Positions 60,008 to 64,000 of a stretch of 64,000 nt of DNA are shown here, in pieces; positions within the stretch are counted from its first letter, which is position 1, and every line of letters begins with the position of its first letter. Made by a program: the position numbers and the translations under genes. The stretch is from Aneurinibacillus uraniidurans (lineage in GTDB: Bacteria; Bacillota; Bacilli; Aneurinibacillales; Aneurinibacillaceae), in the NCBI RefSeq assembly GCF_028471905.1, contig NZ_CP116902.1, positions 2,082,501 to 2,146,500 on the forward strand, read 5' to 3'. The notes below the pieces were generated by a model that was not told the origin of the DNA, did not search any database, and saw only the letters and a list, made by a program, of their open reading frames with translations.

Positions 60008-60999
60008 TTCATCAGCCCTTTCTGCCAGATTAGAACGCGATCTTTCACCTTAAAGAGAATGGTAATAATCACCGAGAACAACAGAGCCATAATGAGCAAG
60101 GCAGCATACAACTTGTAATACTCCCCCCACCCCTGCGCCCACTGAATGTACCAGCCAAGCCCTGCTTTTACACCGAGCATTTCCGCTACAATTAACGTGA
60201 CGAATGATGTACCCAATCCCATAAACAGGCCCGTAAATACGTGAGGAAGTGCAGCCGGAAGCGCAACTTTCCAGATCAAGTACCGCTCATTCGCGCCTAA
60301 TGTTCGAGCTACCTCAAAAAACGATCTATTTATACCGGAGATCCCCGACCATGTCATAACGGTAACAGGAAACCACGTGGCAAGAGCAAGTAAAAAGATG
60401 CTGGCCGTAAAACTACTTGGAAATACAACGAGCACAATGGGAATCCAGGCCGTAGACGGAATCGGGCCGATTAAGCGGAAGAATGGATTAATCCAGTACT
60501 CAAATCGCTGATACCATCCCATTAGAATTCCAGTTGCCACACCAGCCAGTGCCCCAATGCCGAATCCGACCACAAGTAAGCGAGCTGAGTAAGCGGCACT
60601 AATGCCTATAACGGCCCCATCTGTTACAAACGCATCCAGTATCTTGACCGGAGACGGAAAGTAAGGAAGCGGAAGAATATTGAACTTTAGGGTAAGCACT
60701 TCCCATACTAGAAATATGACAATAAATAATGCTGAGATTGGCGCCTGATGCAATAAGATTTTTTGGATGTTTGATGATTGAATCGATAGAACAAACCAGC
60801 CGCTATACACAAGTAACACGGCTGTAAGCAGGACTGTATAGGCACCTGTTGACCCTACCATTTGCTTATTTGGTAGACCGATATGAACAAGCAATGTCCC
60901 AACCAAAAACAGAACTGGCAACAGGGATTGCACTAACATAGCGGCACTTTGCTTATAAATTCGTTTGACTGGCAGCGTGATGCTTTCTACTTTTGACAT
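60001..60999 (-). CDS. ABC transporter permease (SsuC/TauC type) with N-terminal extension
   Basis: A 332-residue permease. The core of about 250 residues has six helices and the EAA-type loop (FFEVARTLGANERYLIWKVALPAALPHVF, about residue 230). The N-terminus has about 80 extra residues with two to three further hydrophobic segments (SLLPVLFLVGTLLVHI, TVLLTAVLLVYSGWFVLS), which is unusual for SsuC (about 260-275 residues). It partners the ATPase below and the binding protein above. Confidence 0.9.
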   Translation of the reverse strand: MSKVESITLPVKRIYKQSAAMLVQSLLPVLFLVGTLLVHIGLPNKQMVGSTGAYTVLLTAVLLVYSGWFVLSIQSSNIQKILLHQAPISALFIVIFLVWEVLTLKFNILPLPYFPSPVKILDAFVTDGAVIGISAAYSARLLVVGFGIGALAGVATGILMGWYQRFEYWINPFFRLIGPIPSTAWIPIVLVVFPSSFTASIFLLALATWFPVTVMTWSGISGINRSFFEVARTLGANERYLIWKVALPAALPHVFTGLFMGLGTSFVTLIVAEMLGVKAGLGWYIQWAQGWGEYYKLYAALLIMALLFSVIITILFKVKDRVLIWQKGLMKW

Positions 61000-61017
61000 A
61001 GCTCCCTTCCCCCTGGT

Positions 61018-61145
61018 TATGATTTTCTTGCTAGAAGATACGAGTTTAGCAATGTGATGCTTATACCGAGTATCGATAATCCAGTCGCAAGTAACGAGCC
61101 GGTGACATGCGAATTCTCCCCTCTCTTTTTGGATGATAGTATAGA
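61018..61145 (-). other. Open in-frame extension after the binding-protein stop
   Basis: The 128-bp gap after the binding-protein stop stays open in the same frame for 42 codons and would encode a hydrophobic helix (GSLLATGLSILGISITLL) with a basic end. No usable start codon precedes the helix in that frame, so it would need read-through or a frame change. A GGGGAG site with an ATG in another frame (MSPARYLRL...) lies here but gives only 15 codons. Confidence 0.3.
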
Positions 61146-62153
61146 TTAATTGCCTTTATAATCCGGGATTACTTCCGCAAAAATTTTCGTGAACAGTTCA
61201 TTCTCATCTGTAGATGCTTCGAGAATCCCTTGTGATTTTTGTTCATGAATGAAAAACTTCACACTTTCTTCTGCCCGCTTCACACTTGGTTTCCATGTGT
61301 AATCTTTTAATAACTTGGCGTTTAACTCTACGTCTGCTCCGACATATTTTTTATCTACTTCAAGCTGGGCGGTTTCTTGTGGATGCTCGCCAACCCACTC
61401 CGCTCCTCTTAAGATAGCCCGCGTGAAGGCTGCTGCTTTTTTCGGATCTTGCTCCACAAGCTTGGCGCTTACCACCGAATAGCAGCAATAACCAGAGTGA
61501 TAGGGTTCATCATGGGCAATGTTTAACAGGCGATTGTACTGGTTTCCATCAAGCGCCTTTTGTCCATGTGGGTCCCAGACGATAAAAGCATCGATCTCTT
61601 TCTTGTCAGCAGCACTTGCCAGCTGCGGCGGTGGGTATGCTTTCCATGATACATCCTTCTTCGGATCAATCCCGTGCTTCTGCAGCTCAATGGACATCGT
61701 GATCATCGGACCGCCACCAATCGTATCGACGCCGATGGTTTTGCCCTTCAGATCTTTAATCGAGGCAATCCCGGAACTTTTTGGCGTAACGGCCTGGATA
61801 CAACCTGCGTGTACACCAGCTGTCAGCTTCACGCCAAGCCCTTGCTCAATCGGTTTAAACCAGGCGAAGTTTCCGACAGTTGCATCTACTTTGTCGGATG
61901 AAATACCGGATTTCAATTGTTCAAAATCCATTTTCACCAAGTTAACGTCGAGGCCCTCATCCTTAAAGAAACCTTTCTCATATGCTATATAAAGCGGAGC
62001 TTCGCATGTGCCGCCAGAATATGCAATCGTAAACGGATGAGTAGAACCCTTGCTTCCCTCAGATGTTGATGCAGTTTTCTCATTTCCGCACGCCGTCATA
62101 AGCCCCATGGCGAGCAGAATCGATAGTGCCCCTATTTTCTTTGCTTTCCTCAT
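61146..62153 (-). CDS. ABC transporter substrate-binding lipoprotein (SsuA/TauA type)
   Basis: A 335-residue binding protein. Signal peptide with lipobox Cys about residue 22 (GLMTACG). The mature part has YSGGTCEAPLYIAYEKGFFKDEGLDVNLV (about 45-72) and KGKTIGVDTIGGGPMITM, as in the SsuA/nitrate-type NMT1 fold. It is the second gene after metY, with 22 bp between, so it probably binds a sulfur compound such as a sulfonate or a sulfur amino acid derivative. It could bind other small molecules. Confidence 0.88.
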   Translation of the reverse strand: MRKAKKIGALSILLAMGLMTACGNEKTASTSEGSKGSTHPFTIAYSGGTCEAPLYIAYEKGFFKDEGLDVNLVKMDFEQLKSGISSDKVDATVGNFAWFKPIEQGLGVKLTAGVHAGCIQAVTPKSSGIASIKDLKGKTIGVDTIGGGPMITMSIELQKHGIDPKKDVSWKAYPPPQLASAADKKEIDAFIVWDPHGQKALDGNQYNRLLNIAHDEPYHSGYCCYSVVSAKLVEQDPKKAAAFTRAILRGAEWVGEHPQETAQLEVDKKYVGADVELNAKLLKDYTWKPSVKRAEESVKFFIHEQKSQGILEASTDENELFTKIFAEVIPDYKGN

Positions 62154-62175
62154 CGTTTTCCTCTCCTGCCCCTCT

Positions 62176-63483
62176 TTAATTTGTTACGTGATTTTGTACT
62201 GCCACTTTTTGGAGTGCTTGCTCGAGATCGGCAATCAAATCATCTGGATCTTCAATGCCAATGGACAGTCGAATTAAATCAGGTGTAACCCCTGCCTCTG
62301 TTAATTCTGCTTCCGAAAGCTGTGCATGTGTCGTGCTGGCCGGATGAATTACGAGAGATTTTGCATCCCCTACATTAGCTAAAAGAGAGAAAAGCTCCAG
62401 GTTATTGATGAAGGCTTTTCCTGCTTCAAGACCACCTACAATGCCGAATGTAAAGATTGCACCCGGTCCTTTCGGGAAGTATTTCTTTGATAGCTCGTAA
62501 TATTCGTTATTTTTTAACCCTGGATAGTTAACCCACGCTACTTGCGGATGATTTTGTAAGAACTCGACAACTTTTTTCGTATTAGCTACGTGCTTTTCTA
62601 CGCGGAGCGATAACGTTTCAATCCCCTGTAGGAACAAAAAGGAGTTAAACGGACTAATCGCTGCTCCTGTATCTCGTAAATACTGCACGCGTGCCTTTAC
62701 CGCATACGCGGCCGGTGCAAAGCTTTCTTCAAAACGAAGGCCACCGTAATTGGCATTCGGTTCAACAAATTCCGGGAACTTTCCGCTGGCAGCCCAGTCG
62801 AATTTCCCACTATCGACCAGTAGTCCACCAATGGATGTACCGTGACCGCCAATAAATTTCGTAGCGGAATGAACGACGATATCTGCCCCATGTTCAATTG
62901 GTTTCAGCAGATACGGGGTAGCAAATGTATTGTCGACGATGAGTGGAATACCATTCTCATGTGCAATATCCGCTACTGCCTGAATGTCGATGATATTAAT
63001 ACCTGGATTCCCGATACTCTCGATGTAGATGGCTTTTGTCCGATCTGTAATGGTAGCACGGAAGTTTTCCGGATCGTCTGGATCAACAAATGTGGTATGA
63101 ATCCCGAGTTTTGGAAGCGTAACGGAAAACAGATTGTACGTACCGCCATACAATGTGCCAGCTGATACGATCTCGTCTCCCGCACTCGCTACATTGAGGA
63201 TCGAATATGTAATTGCTGCGGCGCCGGAAGCGACGGCCAGTGCTGCAACGCCTCCTTCAAGAGCGGCAATACGTTGTTCTAATACTTCATTCGTTGGATT
63301 ACCAGTACGCGTGTAAAGATGCCCTGCTTCCTTGAGTGAAAATAAAGAGATCGCCTGCTCTATGTTCTCAAAGGAAAAAGATGTTGTCTGATAAATCGGC
63401 ACCGCACGTGCACCCGTTGTTGCATCCGGCTTTTGTCCAGCATGAACTTGCAATGTGTCAAACTTCAAGTTTTTGTCTCCCAT
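62176..63483 (-). CDS. metY: O-acetylhomoserine aminocarboxypropyltransferase (MetY/Cys-Met PLP enzyme)
   Basis: A 435-residue PLP enzyme of the Cys/Met metabolism family. The PLP Lys lies in [11 protein letters not shown] (about residue 210). [25 protein letters not shown] (about 55) and the conserved [35 protein letters not shown] follow. The length and [27 protein letters not shown] region match MetY rather than MetB. It makes homocysteine from O-acetylhomoserine and sulfide. ATG at 63483 was chosen because GGAGG is 7 bases upstream; the frame extends 30 codons further through the leader. A terminator-like hairpin precedes it, and the ABC transporter genes follow. Confidence 0.94.
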   Translation of the reverse strand: MGDKNLKFDTLQVHAGQKPDATTGARAVPIYQTTSFSFENIEQAISLFSLKEAGHLYTRTGNPTNEVLEQRIAALEGGVAALAVASGAAAITYSILNVASAGDEIVSAGTLYGGTYNLFSVTLPKLGIHTTFVDPDDPENFRATITDRTKAIYIESIGNPGINIIDIQAVADIAHENGIPLIVDNTFATPYLLKPIEHGADIVVHSATKFIGGHGTSIGGLLVDSGKFDWAASGKFPEFVEPNANYGGLRFEESFAPAAYAVKARVQYLRDTGAAISPFNSFLFLQGIETLSLRVEKHVANTKKVVEFLQNHPQVAWVNYPGLKNNEYYELSKKYFPKGPGAIFTFGIVGGLEAGKAFINNLELFSLLANVGDAKSLVIHPASTTHAQLSEAELTEAGVTPDLIRLSIGIEDPDDLIADLEQALQKVAVQNHVTN

Positions 63484-63515
63484 ATCTCTTCCTCCTGTTA
63501 CATGTGTCAACCAAC

Positions 63516-63566
63516 AAAAAAAGACCAAATTTATTGTCGAAATAAATTTGGTCTCCAGACGTCTGG
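63516..63566 (-). promoter_or_regulatory. Attenuator-like leader of metY
   Basis: On the minus strand the palindrome CCAGACGTCTGG (63555-63566) is followed by AGACCAAATTTAT (63542-63554 complement) pairing with its 13-base partner (63522-63534) and then TTTTTTT. The stem is a strong terminator upstream of metY. The sequence AACCAACAAATTTAATAA at the 5' end of the leader (about 63590-63610) resembles the left arm and could compete for the right arm. No SAM-I, SAM-II, T-box or other known leader is recognisable. Confidence 0.65.
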
Positions 63567-63613
63567 TCAACACGCACTAATAATAAAGTATTCTTATTAA
63601 ATTTGTTGGTTTA

Positions 63614-63642
63614 ATAATATAGTGCTTAGTTGTTTCTGTCAA
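63614..63642 (-). promoter_or_regulatory. Promoter of metY leader
   Basis: Minus-strand TTGACA (plus 63637-63642), 17-bp spacer, TATTAT (plus 63614-63619). Leader about 120 bases to the metY start. Confidence 0.65.
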
Positions 63643-63715
63643 CAATGATTTTGAATGTAGAGTATGTACCAAAATCAGGCTCGAAAAGCGGCCTTTGTCC
63701 ACAGATGTTTGTCCA

Positions 63716-63744
63716 TACGTCTGTAACTGTACTCTCATATGATG
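63716..63744 (+). promoter_or_regulatory. Candidate sigma-K promoter of coat-like gene
   Basis: TACG (63716-63719), 16-bp spacer, CATATGATG (63736-63744). Same pattern as in front of tgl. Confidence 0.4.
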
Positions 63745-63777
63745 GAAATATACCAGAGCAAAGGAAGTGTTAGAGTA

Positions 63778-63990
63778 ATGTGTAACCGTGGATTCGATTC
63801 CTTCTTCAACGATATCGATTTTGGATTCCCATCATTTGACCGCTGCGATGACTTCTTTGATGGCTGCGATCGTGATTGTGACTGCGATTGCTGCTGTCGC
63901 CGAGTAATCCGCCGCCGTCGTCGCCGTGTAATTCGCCGCCGCATAGTCCGTCGTCGTGTACGTCGCGTAATTCGTCGCCGTGTATTTTAA
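63778..63990 (+). CDS. Small Cys-rich, Arg-rich protein (probable spore coat protein)
   Basis: A 70-residue protein with strongly segregated charge. Residues about 1-40 are acidic and Cys-rich (FFNDIDFGFPSFDRCDDFF, then six Cys within DGCDRDCDCDCCC). Residues about 41-70 are nearly all Arg, Val and Ile as repeated RRVIRRR units. ATG at 63778 follows AAAGGAAGTG; the frame also opens at an ATG at 63739 with no good ribosome binding site. The codon repeat CGCCGCCGT/GTAATTCGC is visible in the DNA. I know no family with certainty; short Cys/Arg-rich proteins of this kind occur in spore coats, and a sigma-K-like promoter fits. Confidence 0.6.
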   Translation: MCNRGFDSFFNDIDFGFPSFDRCDDFFDGCDRDCDCDCCCRRVIRRRRRRVIRRRIVRRRVRRVIRRRVF

Positions 63991-64000
63991 ATAAACAAAA

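Noticed and set aside
63567-63640. SAM-I riboswitch upstream of metY
   Set aside because: The leader is too short and lacks the conserved SAM-I core.
63735-63944. 69-codon minus-strand Arg-rich ORF
   Set aside because: Mirror image of the repeat-rich plus-strand gene; no ribosome binding site.
1-64000. CRISPR array, tRNA, rRNA, IS element or prophage
   Set aside because: No spaced repeats, no tRNA or rRNA-like sequence, no transposase, integrase or phage structural gene was found.

Overview
The window looks like a chromosomal segment of a low-to-mid GC, endospore-forming Firmicute of the Bacillales. Evidence: a sporulation transglutaminase (tgl) with a sigma-K-like promoter, a yvdC/yvdD pair and ebrAB as in Bacillus subtilis, class IV polyhydroxyalkanoate genes (phaR-phaC), a CtsR-controlled clpE, T-box and glycine-riboswitch leaders, and AGGAGG-type ribosome binding sites with frequent GTG and TTG starts. 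An Aneurinibacillus/Brevibacillus-type host is my inference only. I see no rRNA, tRNA, CRISPR, prophage or insertion sequence.

Region by region. 1-2.1 kb: a large TPR protein, probably cut by the window edge. 2.1-2.8 kb: a non-coding stretch with two inverted copies of a ~230-bp structured element. 2.8-4.3 kb: a TetR-SMR-SMR efflux operon with a duplicated operator. 4.3-9.8 kb: an alpha/beta hydrolase, a DedA-PAP2 fusion, a chemoreceptor with a nine-G ribosome-binding site, and a patatin-like protein. 9.9-14.3 kb: an RND pump with its lipoprotein adaptor. 14.3-19.7 kb: a HemD-like protein, an OmpR-type two-component system, an ABC transporter and a serine hydrolase; the transporter promoter carries three 11-bp-spaced direct repeats. 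19.9-25.5 kb: tgl, yvdD, yvdC, an MDR-type oxidoreductase, a DUF3006 protein, a stand-alone CysJ-type reductase and a ComEC-like lipoprotein.

25.6-29.2 kb: an amino-acid/sodium symporter under a tandem glycine riboswitch, then a CPA2 antiporter behind a short attenuator-like leader, and an HsmA-family protein. 29.5-33.3 kb: a metallo-beta-lactamase-fold protein, NADAR and SprT-like proteins, and a soluble chemoreceptor interrupted by one in-frame stop codon. 33.4-37.9 kb: a complete polyamine uptake operon (cupin regulator plus potABCD). 37.9-46.2 kb: clpE, two very small membrane-peptide ORFs, an MFS transporter, a lipoprotein and ileS with a T-box. 46.3-50.1 kb: an SDR, a LysE exporter with a TrmB-type regulator, and tetR-ebrA-ebrB.

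50.2-54.2 kb: a tight five-gene operon coding a secreted charged protein, ApbE flavin transferase, a four-His ferric-reductase-like membrane protein, a response regulator and a kinase; this reads as a self-regulated envelope redox module. 54.2-56.7 kb: SDR-phaR-phaC plus a coupled 34-codon ORF. 56.9-59.2 kb: CopC-like protein, a CrcB pair, a small membrane protein and luxS. 59.2-63.6 kb: a sulfur module, metY followed by a sulfonate-type ABC transporter, with an attenuator-like leader. The window ends with a small Cys/Arg-rich, probably spore-coat protein.

Regulation is unusually readable here: many genes carry visible operators, leaders or hairpins. The most unexplained structures are the inverted element pair at 2.1-2.8 kb, the antiporter leader at 27.4 kb, the metY leader at 63.5 kb, the redox operon at 50-54 kb and the small ORFs.
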